Below, one piece after another: positions 15,760 to 23,329 of a DNA stretch of 59,527 nucleotides; within the stretch, counting starts at the first letter, position 1, and each line of letters opens with the position of its first letter. The notes under the pieces were generated by a model. It ran no database searches. It worked only from the letters and a program-made list of their open reading frames with translations, and was not told the DNA's origin. The DNA lies in the NCBI GenBank assembly GCA_947629935.1, contig CANRFQ010000006.1, forward strand, positions 1 to 59,527, in the 5' to 3' direction. Made by a program: the position numbers and the translations under genes. The DNA is from an uncultured Bacilli bacterium (GTDB taxonomy: Bacteria > Bacillota_I > Bacilli_A > RF39 > UBA660).

Positions 15760-17079
15760 ATGAAAAATAGTAAGTATATGCAAGTAATAAAAATTAAATC
15801 CGGCGTTTATGCTGTTTTTAATAATCTATTAATGCAACCAATATATTTAAATTTCAAAAATTTAATTAACTTAAAATTAAAAAAATATAATTGTTTTAGT
15901 AAAGAAGAATTAAAACATTTAAAAGAGAGTGGAATTGTAATAAATAATGATGCTGTTGATCGAGAAGCATTAAATAAGATTAGAACGACAATAAATTCTA
16001 ATATAAAAAACAAAATAACTTTAATGTACATTATTCCTAATAATAATTGCAATTTAATGTGTAAATATTGCTTCATAGGCAAATTAAATAATAATAATCC
16101 AGAAAAAATGAGTAGCGATACTATGAAAAATGCCGTAGATAAATTTTCAAAGCATCTTAAAGATATAGGGGCCGAAAAAGGTGAAATAGTATTTTATGGT
16201 GGTGAGCCATTACTTAATTTTGATTTAATAAAAGAGTGTGTGGAATATTCAAAAATTAAAAAATATAATTTTAAATATTCTATTGTTACAAATGCTACTT
16301 TAATAACGGAAAGTATTGCTGATTATATGCGCGATAACAAAATTGGTATAGGCATTTCAATTGACGGTCCTAAAAAAATAAATGATAAAAATAGGATTTT
16401 TGAAAAAAATTCAGCAAGCGTATATGATATGGTTATTAATAAAATCAATCTTTTAAAATCCAAAAATGTAGATTTTGGCTTATCAATAACGATTGCCAAT
16501 GAGTTTTTGGATGGGCAAGAAGAATTTATAAAATGGTTAAAAAATTTAAATATAAAGGGAATTAGTTATAATTTGCTTCATTATACTTCAAAAAGTAAAG
16601 GATGGAAAAAATATTATAAAAGAGCTACAAATTTTATTATTAAATCTAATAATGAATTATATGACTTAGGTTTTAGAGAAGATAGAATAAAACGAAAATA
16701 TTATGCTTTTTATGAAAGGGATTTTAAATATAGTGATTGTGGTGCTAGAGGTGCTAACCAAATTTCTATTAGACCTAATGGTGATATTACAATATGCCAT
16801 GGTTATTGGAACACTACAGAAAATGGAATAGGGAATATTAATAAGATAGACATAAATGATATTTTTAAAACAAATAACTATAAAAAATGGCATTTAAATA
16901 CGCCGATTAATAATGAGACATGTTTAAATTGCCAAGCTTTATATATATGTGGTGGCGGTTGTGCTATGCAAAGTAAAGACTTATTTGGTGATGAATTAAA
17001 AATAGATAAAGCTTTTTGTATTCATACTAAATTAATATTAAAATTTATATTAACTGAACTATATTATGAAAACAAATAA
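15760..17079 (+). CDS. Radical SAM/SPASM peptide maturase
   Basis: The 439-aa protein has an N-terminal region (1-90) that could bind a leader peptide. Its radical SAM core has Cys97-x3-Cys101-x2-Cys104 (NNCNLMCKYCF) for the catalytic 4Fe-4S cluster, then FYGGEPLLN near 149 and SIDGP near 203. The C-terminal SPASM domain holds DCGARG, ICHGYW, ETCLNCQALYICGGGC and FCIH, enough Cys for two auxiliary clusters. SPASM proteins of this kind install thioether or C-C crosslinks in ribosomal peptides, and the divergent six-Cys peptide is the obvious substrate. It is co-transcribed with the methyltransferase (gap two bases, SD GAGGT) and closed by a terminator at 17116. No exporter or protease is adjacent. 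Confidence 0.88.
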   Translation: MKNSKYMQVIKIKSGVYAVFNNLLMQPIYLNFKNLINLKLKKYNCFSKEELKHLKESGIVINNDAVDREALNKIRTTINSNIKNKITLMYIIPNNNCNLMCKYCFIGKLNNNNPEKMSSDTMKNAVDKFSKHLKDIGAEKGEIVFYGGEPLLNFDLIKECVEYSKIKKYNFKYSIVTNATLITESIADYMRDNKIGIGISIDGPKKINDKNRIFEKNSASVYDMVINKINLLKSKNVDFGLSITIANEFLDGQEEFIKWLKNLNIKGISYNLLHYTSKSKGWKKYYKRATNFIIKSNNELYDLGFREDRIKRKYYAFYERDFKYSDCGARGANQISIRPNGDITICHGYWNTTENGIGNINKIDINDIFKTNNYKKWHLNTPINNETCLNCQALYICGGGCAMQSKDLFGDELKIDKAFCIHTKLILKFILTELYYENK

Positions 17080-17115
17080 ATTTTAAAACATTTAAAGGGT
17101 TAAAAAGTCTAAATG

Positions 17116-17149
17116 GACTGTCTTCAATAATTTTAAGGCGGTCTTTTTT
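17116..17149 (+). terminator. Terminator of the radical SAM operon
   Basis: GACTGTCTT (17116-17124) pairs with AAGGCGGTC (17135-17143), including two G-U pairs, followed by six T. Confidence 0.8.
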
Positions 17150-17217
17150 CAGCTTGCACGGTCGTCAAACGCCCATTTAAAAGTTCAATACATACATAGG
17201 TATCGATGAAATGCTAA

Positions 17218-17394
17218 GTGGTCAAATTATATAATCGTGTTCTGTTATGTTTTTGCGAAATACTCGAAATGGATAAATTGCCAGAAGAATATAAAATGTC
17301 CGAAATAATGCTGTCTTCGGATTTACCGGATAATCTTACATATCCCGATACTTTTAAATTATACTTTGAAACTGTTAAAGAAAAAAGGTTTTAA
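17218..17394 (+). pseudogene. Short remnant open frame of unknown origin
   Basis: An open frame of 58 codons from GTG 17218 (or 41 from ATG 17269) encodes MDKLPEEYKMSEIMLSSDL and ends KLYFETVKEKRF. No SD precedes either start and the preceding DNA is full of stops, so I read it as the 3' end of a lost gene. I do not recognise the family. The rest of 17150-17636 shows no gene. Confidence 0.35.
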
Positions 17395-17402
17395 ATAGGA
17401 TT

Positions 17403-17447
17403 GTTGAATAATTTAATCAAACAAATTATTTAACAGTTTCATTTTTT
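17403..17447 (+). terminator. Hairpin after the remnant frame, probable terminator
   Basis: GTTGAATAATTT (17403-17414) pairs with AAATTATTTAAC (17423-17434) with one G-U. A T-rich run (ending CATTTTTTG) begins seven bases later. Confidence 0.55.
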
Positions 17448-17636
17448 GTTTTATTTTGGGGAATTGTTTTGAAAGGATAAAGAGAGTAATTTTACTTTTT
17501 TTATGGGAGGAGGGTATTAGTTTTTATAGATAGTTGAGGTATTATTTTAATGTAAATAGAAATTGCTAATAGTTGACACAAGAACAAACGTTTAGCATTT
17601 TTAAACTGTAATCAAAACCTAAGGGGGAATTTTAAT

Positions 17637-18402
17637 ATGAATGATGTTATATTAACTGAACAAGTAAAAATTGAAGATATGATTTATGAAATAAGAGAAA
17701 ATCAAGTAATGTTGGACTCTGATTTAGCAAAACTGTATGAAGTAGAAACAAAAAGAATTAATGAAGCAGTAAAAAACAATCTAGAAAAATTTTCAGAAAG
17801 ATTCTCTTGGCTTTTAACCGAAGAAGAGTGGAAATTTTTGAGGTCGAAAATTTCGACCTCAAGTTTAAAACATAATGTTCATGGCGGTAGAAAGTATCAG
17901 CCACGTATGTTTACGGAACAAGGTGTAGCAATGCTTGCCACCATTTGTTGCTACAAAAGTTAGTATTGCAATAATGGATGCATTTGTACTGATGCGAAAG
18001 TATATTTCTAATGAACTGATTCAACAGAATTATATTAACAATTTGGTAATACAGCATGATAAAGATATCAAATTATTACAAGAATCTTTTAAAAAATTGG
18101 AAGAAAAGAAAAAAGATAATGAAATTTATTTTAATGGGCAAACATACGATGCTTATTCAAAAATAGTTGATATTTTTGAGTGTGCACATGACAATATAAT
18201 TATTATTGATAATTATGCAGATAAAATGGTTTTAGATATGATAAGAAACTTAAAAATTGATGTAACTATAATATGTAAAAATAATTGTTTATTAAAAGAA
18301 ATAGATATAAATAAATATACAATTTTATCTTCTAATTTATTAATAGAAAATGTTTTATATAATATATCTATCATGAAAATTATTATTATAAACTACTTTT
18401 AG
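17637..18402 (+). pseudogene. ORF6N-domain (phage-type antirepressor-like) gene, frameshifted
   Basis: The first part (17637-17963) encodes an ORF6N domain: VMLDSDLAKLYEVETKRINEAV, then FTEQGVAMLATI. At about 17945 the frame breaks: the expected continuation VATKVSIAIMDAFVLMRKYI is in another frame (17950 onward), with a few codons apparently lost. The second part encodes the usual C-terminal region (FNGQTYDAYSKIVDI, IIIIDNYADK) and then degenerates before the family's normal end (18402). ORF6N proteins occur in phage and mobile regions. The SD AAGGGGGA and ATG 17637 are intact, so the N-terminal 108 residues could still be made. The codons LRSKISTSS carry a 25-base palindrome. Confidence 0.8.
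17839..17863. repeat. Perfect palindrome inside the ORF6N gene
   Basis: TTGAGGTCGAAA and TTTCGACCTCAA are exact reverse complements around one A. The palindrome encodes the conserved LRSKISTS region. It lies within a reading frame and has no T-run, so it is not a terminator. A second one lies at 18653-18683. Confidence 0.8.
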
Positions 18403-18590
18403 ATTTTTAAAAAATAGTTTAATTAAATATGTACTTGCGATTATAAAATAATATTTAGTTACTTAACCCTATTAAAAATCAGTTACTTTTTTTGAATTCG
18501 ATAACTCTCAGCTATATAGGAATAATTTATGAGAGAAGCAAGTAATGTTGGAAATTTGATTTGGAAGTATTATATAAAGTTTAAACTAAG

Positions 18591-18817
18591 AGAATTAATG
18601 TGGTTGTAAGAAGAAATTTTGTTTTAAATTAAATGAAAATGAATATCTAAATATTCTAAGGTCGCATTTTGCGACCTTAGAATTAAAGCGTTAGTAATAT
18701 TCAAAATATTTACCTCAAGTATTTATCGAACAAATTATAGCAATGCTTGCCCATTTTAAAATTAATGTGGTTATAAAAGTAGATCTTTTGATCTTTTCTA
18801 AGTTATGGAGAAAGTAA
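18591..18817 (+). pseudogene. Second, heavily decayed ORF6N relic
   Basis: Pieces of an ORF6N domain can be read in shifting frames: RINVVVRRNF (18591), FCFKLNENEYLNILRSHFAT (to a stop at 18692), then YLPQVFIEQIIAMLAHFKI and KVDLLIFSKLWRK (18704-18817). They line up in order with the first ORF6N gene. Stops and frameshifts make it non-functional. It has no start codon. The rest of 18403-18938 shows no other gene. Confidence 0.65.
18653..18683. repeat. Perfect 14-bp inverted repeat in the second ORF6N relic
   Basis: ATTCTAAGGTCGCA (18653-18666) and TGCGACCTTAGAAT (18670-18683) with loop TTT. It sits at the same LRS-x-x-AT codons as the palindrome in the first ORF6N gene, sharing the core AGGTCG/CGACCT. 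Confidence 0.8.
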
Positions 18818-18938
18818 TTATCAGTTTCTCTGATTATAACAATTTTATGTAAACGCTTTTCATTTTTTTATTTATTCCATATAAAGATAAGGAAATCATA
18901 TGATACAATATATTATTATTGATGGGAGAAGTTTAAAT

Positions 18939-19283
18939 ATGACAAAAACTAATGCTAATGATTTTTTAGGAAAAGAGGTAACAGTCAAAATAGATAGGCA
19001 ATTAGGTTCAAGACATCCTAAACATGGATTTATGTATATGTTAAATTATGGGTTTATACCTAATACAATTAGTGGCGATGGAGAAGAATTGGACGCTTAT
19101 TTAGTTGGAGAATTTGAACCTGTGGAAGAAAGTAAGGGGAAAGTAATAGCTATAATTCATAGAACTAATGATGACGATGATAAATTAGTTGTTTCCAAAA
19201 GTGGCAAAGAATATTCTGATGAAGCAATTAGAGCTATGACAGAATTTCAAGAACAATTTTTTAAGTCAATTATTATTAGATAA
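18939..19283 (+). CDS. Small inorganic-pyrophosphatase family protein
   Basis: The 114-aa protein has the pattern of the short pyrophosphatase-like proteins of Firmicutes: GKEVTVKIDRQLGSRHPKHG, MLNYGFIPNTISGDGEELDAYLVG, GKVIAIIHRTNDDDDKLVV. GDGEELDAY stands where family I pyrophosphatases have their metal-binding Asp cluster. It is shorter than classic Ppa (about 175 aa), but this length is usual for this subgroup. Whether pyrophosphate or another phosphoanhydride is cleaved is unknown. ATG 18939 has GGGAGAA eight bases upstream and is preferred over an upstream in-frame ATG at 18900. The gene follows the decayed ORF6N region. Confidence 0.75.
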   Translation: MTKTNANDFLGKEVTVKIDRQLGSRHPKHGFMYMLNYGFIPNTISGDGEELDAYLVGEFEPVEESKGKVIAIIHRTNDDDDKLVVSKSGKEYSDEAIRAMTEFQEQFFKSIIIR

Positions 19284-19379
19284 AATTTAGTGTTATAAAA
19301 GATAGAAGTATATTTAAGAAATATTTAAAAACTTGCTAATGTTTAAAAACTTTGCTATTCTAAGTTTGGGGTGTTATAA

Positions 19380-20126
19380 ATGGATGAACAAAAAATCAAT
19401 TTGTTTTTAGATAAAGTTGGTTATAAGATTGAAAATAATAATATTATTAATAAAAAAACTAACTATTCTTTAAAAGAAGTTTCCTATACAAAAATAGGTG
19501 TAATCAATTATGCTGATGATATAGGTTATGTTTCAACTGATTTTAAAACAACAGTTAGAGTTGGCAAACCATATGCTTCACATTATATTAAATCTTTAAA
19601 AATGAGGGAAATTATGCCTGGCAATATTCAATATGCTATTTATTTGACTGACAATGAAGGGTCTTTAGTTATTAATGTTCAAAATAAAGATGAGCAAACA
19701 AAATCTATAACTTTAAAAATGGAAATCGGTAATAGGCAAAATTCAATCCACATAAGCTTTACGCCACGGGGAATTTATCTTGCTCACAAAAACTTGCAAG
19801 GCTGTAACATAAAACATTTTGGATATTCTTGTCTTGCCAATAATGAACCTATTTTAAGTTGCATCCAACAGGTAATAGATGATTCCGTTAAAGACATCAA
19901 TAGCGTTTCTTTTCAAAAAGACTTTAAAAATAGTATCGAAGTAATTTATTACTTTTTAGAAAAAAACATTGACAATATTCTAACTGAATTTAAAAATAAT
20001 ACTGATAAATATATAGAAATTTTACAAGCTTGGCGGGAAAAAGTAAAAAACCAGTATGAAGAAAATTTAGTTAATATAGATGCTAGTATTGATGATTTCA
20101 AATATTTAAGAGAAAAGAAATCTTAA
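19380..20126 (+). CDS. Hypothetical protein, 248 aa
   Basis: I do not recognise this protein. It is soluble, without a signal peptide or TM segment. The N-terminal 150 residues look mostly beta-stranded (for example GVINYADDIGYVSTDFKTTV and SITLKMEIGN). The C-terminal 80 residues look alpha-helical and charged (NILTEFKNNTDKYIEILQAW), with a possible coiled coil. The SD GGGGTG (19367-19372) precedes ATG 19380. A terminator follows at 20135. It stands alone between a pyrophosphatase-family gene and clpC, so context gives no function. Confidence 0.6.
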   Translation: MDEQKINLFLDKVGYKIENNNIINKKTNYSLKEVSYTKIGVINYADDIGYVSTDFKTTVRVGKPYASHYIKSLKMREIMPGNIQYAIYLTDNEGSLVINVQNKDEQTKSITLKMEIGNRQNSIHISFTPRGIYLAHKNLQGCNIKHFGYSCLANNEPILSCIQQVIDDSVKDINSVSFQKDFKNSIEVIYYFLEKNIDNILTEFKNNTDKYIEILQAWREKVKNQYEENLVNIDASIDDFKYLREKKS

Positions 20127-20134
20127 TCATCTTC

Positions 20135-20156
20135 AAGACTCAAGCGTCTTTTTTTT
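20135..20156 (+). terminator. Rho-independent terminator
   Basis: AAGAC and GTCTT (20135-20139 and 20146-20150) with a six-base loop run into eight T. Confidence 0.7.
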
Positions 20157-20225
20157 GACATTATTTTTTGAATAAAAGCTTAAAATTATATTCATGATAT
20201 TCATAGAATAATAAAGGAGGATATT

Positions 20226-22355
20226 ATGTTTGATAATTTTAACTTTGAAGTAGCTGGAATATTTAAAAAGTGTGAAAAAGAAATGGAAGACTTAAAACAT
20301 CCTTATGTGGGTAGTGAACACTTACTTCTAGCTATTTTGGCTAATAATGATAAACTTAGTAAAACTCTAAATAGTTATGGGATCACTTATAATCGTTTTA
20401 AAAAAGAACTTATTGATGTAGTTGGCATAGGTAGTAAAAAAAGTGATATAAAACTTTATACTCCTTTACTAAAAAGAGTTATTGAAGGAGCGTTAAGTGA
20501 TGCCAAAGAAGAAAATAACGGTTTAGTTACGCCTACGCATTTATTTTTATCTTTATTAGAAGAATCAGAGGGTATTGCCATTCGAATCTTAATAAGTTTA
20601 GATGTAAATTTAGATAAATTATATAAAGAATTAAGAAGTAAAAACAGTCAAAATAAGGAGAAACTTACTATCTATGAAATAGGACGAAATCTGAATAAAG
20701 AAGTAAATTTAAAGGAAAAAATTGTCGGAAGAGAAAAAGAAATTACATTGTTAATTGAAACGTTACTGCGTAAGAATAAAAATAATCCTTTATTAGTTGG
20801 CAAAGCCGGAACGGGAAAAACTGCCATTGTTGAAGAACTGGCGCGAAGGATCGAATTAGGAAAAGTAACTAGTGAACTTTTAAATAAAAAAATCATTATG
20901 TTAGAAATGTCTTCTTTAGTAGCAGGCACAAAATATCGCGGCGAGTTTGAAGAAAGATTAAATAAAATTATCGAGGAAGTTATAAATGAAGAAGACATTA
21001 TTTTATTTGTTGATGAAATCCATACTTTAGTAAATGCCGGAGGAGCGGAAGGAGCCATTGATGCTTCGAATATTCTTAAGCCATATTTAGCTAGAGGAAA
21101 ATTAAAATGTATTGGAGCAACTACCACCGAAGAATTTGATAAATTTATTGCTAAAGATAAAGCTTTAGAAAGAAGATTTCAAAAAATATTTATTCAAGAA
21201 CCTAATGAAGCGGATACAGAATTTATTTTAAAATCAATCAAAAAAGAATATGAAGATCATCATCATATTATTATTACTACCAAAAATATTAAAGATATCA
21301 TCTACTTAGCTAATAAATATATTTATAATAAAAATAATCCTGATAAATGTATTGACGTTTTAGATTCGGTCTGTGCGAAGGTTAAACTACATAATTTAAC
21401 TAATAACCCTTTAAAAAAACTAAATGCGGAATTAGAAAAAGTGCAAAAAGCAAAAAAAGAATATATTATTAAACAGGATTATGTTAATGCTCTAAAAGCA
21501 AAAACGCAAGCAGATAATATAAAAAATAAAATTGTATTAATTAAGCAAAAACCTCAAAATAAAATTATAAAAAGTGATATTTTAAAGGTTATTGAAAACA
21601 AAACTAATATACCTATTTTAGAAAATAAGACCAAAATATTTAATAAATTAAGAAAAGACTTAAATAAGACGATAATAGGGCAAAAAAAAGCTGTTGATAA
21701 AATTTTGTTGAATTTTAAAAGGAAGCAAAAAAGTAATAATCTTAAACCAATGTCTTTATTATTATCAGGACCGACGGGAGTAGGTAAAACCTATACCGTG
21801 AAAACAATTGCAAAATCTTTAAATATCAATTTAATTAGATTAGATATGAGTGAATATAATTTAGATACGTCCGTAAATAAATTAATTGGTGTTTCCGCTG
21901 GTTATGTTGGTTATAATGATGACTATATTTTCAAGCAAATAAAAGATAATCCGTATTCGTTAATTTTATTAGATGAAATTGAAAAAGCGTGTCCTAAAGT
22001 GATTAATCTATTTTTACAAATTTTAGATGAAGGATGGATTACTACTTCGGATAATGAAAAAATTAAATTTGATAATACTTTAATCTTTATGACATCTAAT
22101 GCTAATGTCCAAAATACGATGGGATTTTCTAATACAGCCGTTGATAATAATTTCTTGAGTAAAGAGATTATTAGTAGAATAGATGATATTATTAGTTATG
22201 AACCAATTGATAAACAGACAGCTAAAGAATATATTAATTTAAAAAATAAAGACTTGGATGAAGAAGCAATCTTAACTAAATCTAATTATCAAAAATATGG
22301 CTTTAGAGAGTTAGATCGAACTATTAAAGCTTTAGAAGTCAGTAAAGTAAAATAA
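20226..22355 (+). CDS. clpC: ClpC-type AAA+ ATPase, C-terminally short
   Basis: ClpC unfolds proteins and feeds them to ClpP. The 709-aa protein has an N-terminal Clp-N double repeat (1-145). D1 has Walker A GKAGTGKT (192-199, variant of GEPGVGKT) and Walker B ILFVDEIH. A short helical middle domain lies near 395-450. D2 has Walker A GPTGVGKT (515-522) and Walker B ILLDEIEKA. TMGFSNT matches the ClpP-docking xGF loop. It ends right after the sensor-2 region (YGFRELDRTIKAL), about 40-60 residues before typical ClpC. No ctsR, mcsA or mcsB precede it. It is a single gene with SD AAAGGAGG and a terminator at 22358. Confidence 0.88.
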   Translation: MFDNFNFEVAGIFKKCEKEMEDLKHPYVGSEHLLLAILANNDKLSKTLNSYGITYNRFKKELIDVVGIGSKKSDIKLYTPLLKRVIEGALSDAKEENNGLVTPTHLFLSLLEESEGIAIRILISLDVNLDKLYKELRSKNSQNKEKLTIYEIGRNLNKEVNLKEKIVGREKEITLLIETLLRKNKNNPLLVGKAGTGKTAIVEELARRIELGKVTSELLNKKIIMLEMSSLVAGTKYRGEFEERLNKIIEEVINEEDIILFVDEIHTLVNAGGAEGAIDASNILKPYLARGKLKCIGATTTEEFDKFIAKDKALERRFQKIFIQEPNEADTEFILKSIKKEYEDHHHIIITTKNIKDIIYLANKYIYNKNNPDKCIDVLDSVCAKVKLHNLTNNPLKKLNAELEKVQKAKKEYIIKQDYVNALKAKTQADNIKNKIVLIKQKPQNKIIKSDILKVIENKTNIPILENKTKIFNKLRKDLNKTIIGQKKAVDKILLNFKRKQKSNNLKPMSLLLSGPTGVGKTYTVKTIAKSLNINLIRLDMSEYNLDTSVNKLIGVSAGYVGYNDDYIFKQIKDNPYSLILLDEIEKACPKVINLFLQILDEGWITTSDNEKIKFDNTLIFMTSNANVQNTMGFSNTAVDNNFLSKEIISRIDDIISYEPIDKQTAKEYINLKNKDLDEEAILTKSNYQKYGFRELDRTIKALEVSKVK

Positions 22356-22357
22356 TA

Positions 22358-22380
22358 ACTGCCTTATAAGGTGGTTTTTT
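22358..22380 (+). terminator. Terminator after clpC
   Basis: ACTGCCTT (22358-22365) and AAGGTGGT (22368-22375), with two G-U pairs, run into six T. Confidence 0.7.
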
Positions 22381-22413
22381 AAGTGTAAAAGATTAAAAAA
22401 TCAGTTAAAAAGC

Positions 22414-22442
22414 TTGCAAATTAAAATTCCTTATGCTATATT
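22414..22442 (+). promoter_or_regulatory. secE-nusG promoter
   Basis: TTGCAA (22414-22419), a 17-base spacer and TATATT (22437-22442). Confidence 0.65.
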
Positions 22443-22493
22443 ATGTTTAGCACAAAGAAGTGTTTTTATTTTGAATTAAAATGAGGGAGTTAT

Positions 22494-22694
22494 ATGAGTA
22501 AAAAAGAAAAAAAGGTAAAAAAAAGTAAAAAAGGACTTTTCCACGATATTAAAATGGAAATGAAGAAAGTTAAATGGCCAACATTTAAAGAAATTGTGAA
22601 ATATACAATTGCTACTTTAGTAGTTTGTATTATAATTGCTTTCTTCTTTATAATATTAAATATCTTAATTTCACTCATTAAGGGGGCCTTTTAA
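22494..22694 (+). CDS. secE: Preprotein translocase subunit SecE
   Basis: SecE clamps SecY in the Sec translocon. This 66-aa protein has the single-TM form found in Gram-positives: a Lys-rich cytoplasmic N-terminus, the conserved amphipathic segment MEMKKVKWPTFKEIVKYT, then one TM helix (about 42-64). The SD GAGGGAG precedes ATG 22494. The stop TAA overlaps the nusG start by one base (TAATG), the classic secE-nusG arrangement. rpmG upstream and rplK-rplA downstream are missing here. Confidence 0.95.
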   Translation: MSKKEKKVKKSKKGLFHDIKMEMKKVKWPTFKEIVKYTIATLVVCIIIAFFFIILNILISLIKGAF

Positions 22695-23227
22695 TGGAAA
22701 AATTATGGTATGTAGTAAATACGTACAGTGGACATGAAAGTAAAGTTAAAGAAAAATTGGAAATGCGTGCGGAATCTATGGGATTTCAAGACTATATTTT
22801 TCGTGTTATTGTTCCCGAAACAACTGAAGTAGAAATTAAAGATGGCGTAAAAAAAGAAAAAACAAAAAAAATGTTTCCTGGTTATATTTTAGTAGAAATG
22901 ATTATGAGTGATGAAGCTTGGTATATCGTTCGTAATACGCCAGGAGTAACAGGTTTTATAGGTTCATCAGGAAAAGGTGCAAAACCCACACCATTACTTC
23001 CTCAAGAAATTGATAGAATTTTAGCTAATATGGGCATGAGTCGTTTAGATGCTGATGTTAAGTTAGAAAAAGGCGATAAGGTTAACATTATTGATGGACC
23101 ATTTAAAGGTATGGAAGGAACAATCGATACTGTTGATTTAGAAAACAATCGTTTAAATGTTTTAATCGATTTATTTGGTCAAGAAACACCAGTTGAAGTT
23201 GAATTATTTCAAGTTAGTAAAATATAA
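22694..23227 (+). CDS. nusG: Transcription termination/antitermination factor NusG
   Basis: NusG binds RNA polymerase and modulates pausing, Rho action and coupling to the ribosome. The 177-aa protein has the NGN domain (WYVVNTYSGHE, then MFPGYILVEM and PGVTGFIG) and a C-terminal KOW domain (GDKVNIIDGPFKGMEGTI). The length and both domains are typical. Its start overlaps the secE stop, and the SD AGGGGGCC (22680-22688) lies inside secE. A terminator at 23229 ends the operon, so the ribosomal protein genes that usually follow are elsewhere. Confidence 0.97.
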   Translation: MEKLWYVVNTYSGHESKVKEKLEMRAESMGFQDYIFRVIVPETTEVEIKDGVKKEKTKKMFPGYILVEMIMSDEAWYIVRNTPGVTGFIGSSGKGAKPTPLLPQEIDRILANMGMSRLDADVKLEKGDKVNIIDGPFKGMEGTIDTVDLENNRLNVLIDLFGQETPVEVELFQVSKI

Positions 23228-23228
23228 T

Positions 23229-23254
23229 AAATTAGGGATATTCTCTAATTTTTT
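23229..23254 (+). terminator. Terminator after nusG
   Basis: AAATTAG (23229-23235) and CTAATTT (23245-23251), then T. Confidence 0.75.
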
Positions 23255-23271
23255 ATTTTGCAAATTTATGA

Positions 23272-23300
23272 TTGACTTTTTCTTCAAAAAGCGCTATTAT
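23272..23300 (+). promoter_or_regulatory. Promoter of the Tyr-rich secreted protein
   Basis: TTGACT (23272-23277), a 17-base spacer and TATTAT (23295-23300). The SD AAGAGG and ATG 23330 follow. Confidence 0.75.
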
Positions 23301-23329
23301 AGGGCATAAAAAGAAAAGAGGTTTGTTTT

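Noticed and set aside
17150-17636. Mobile element or attachment site next to the ORF6N genes
   Set aside because: No integrase, tRNA or flanking direct repeat was found, only decayed fragments.
17839-17863. Palindrome in the ORF6N gene read as a terminator
   Set aside because: It lies inside a conserved coding segment and no T-run follows it.
20672-21127. Minus-strand open frame of 151 codons inside clpC
   Set aside because: It is antisense to the conserved D1 ATPase codons and has no SD or promoter.
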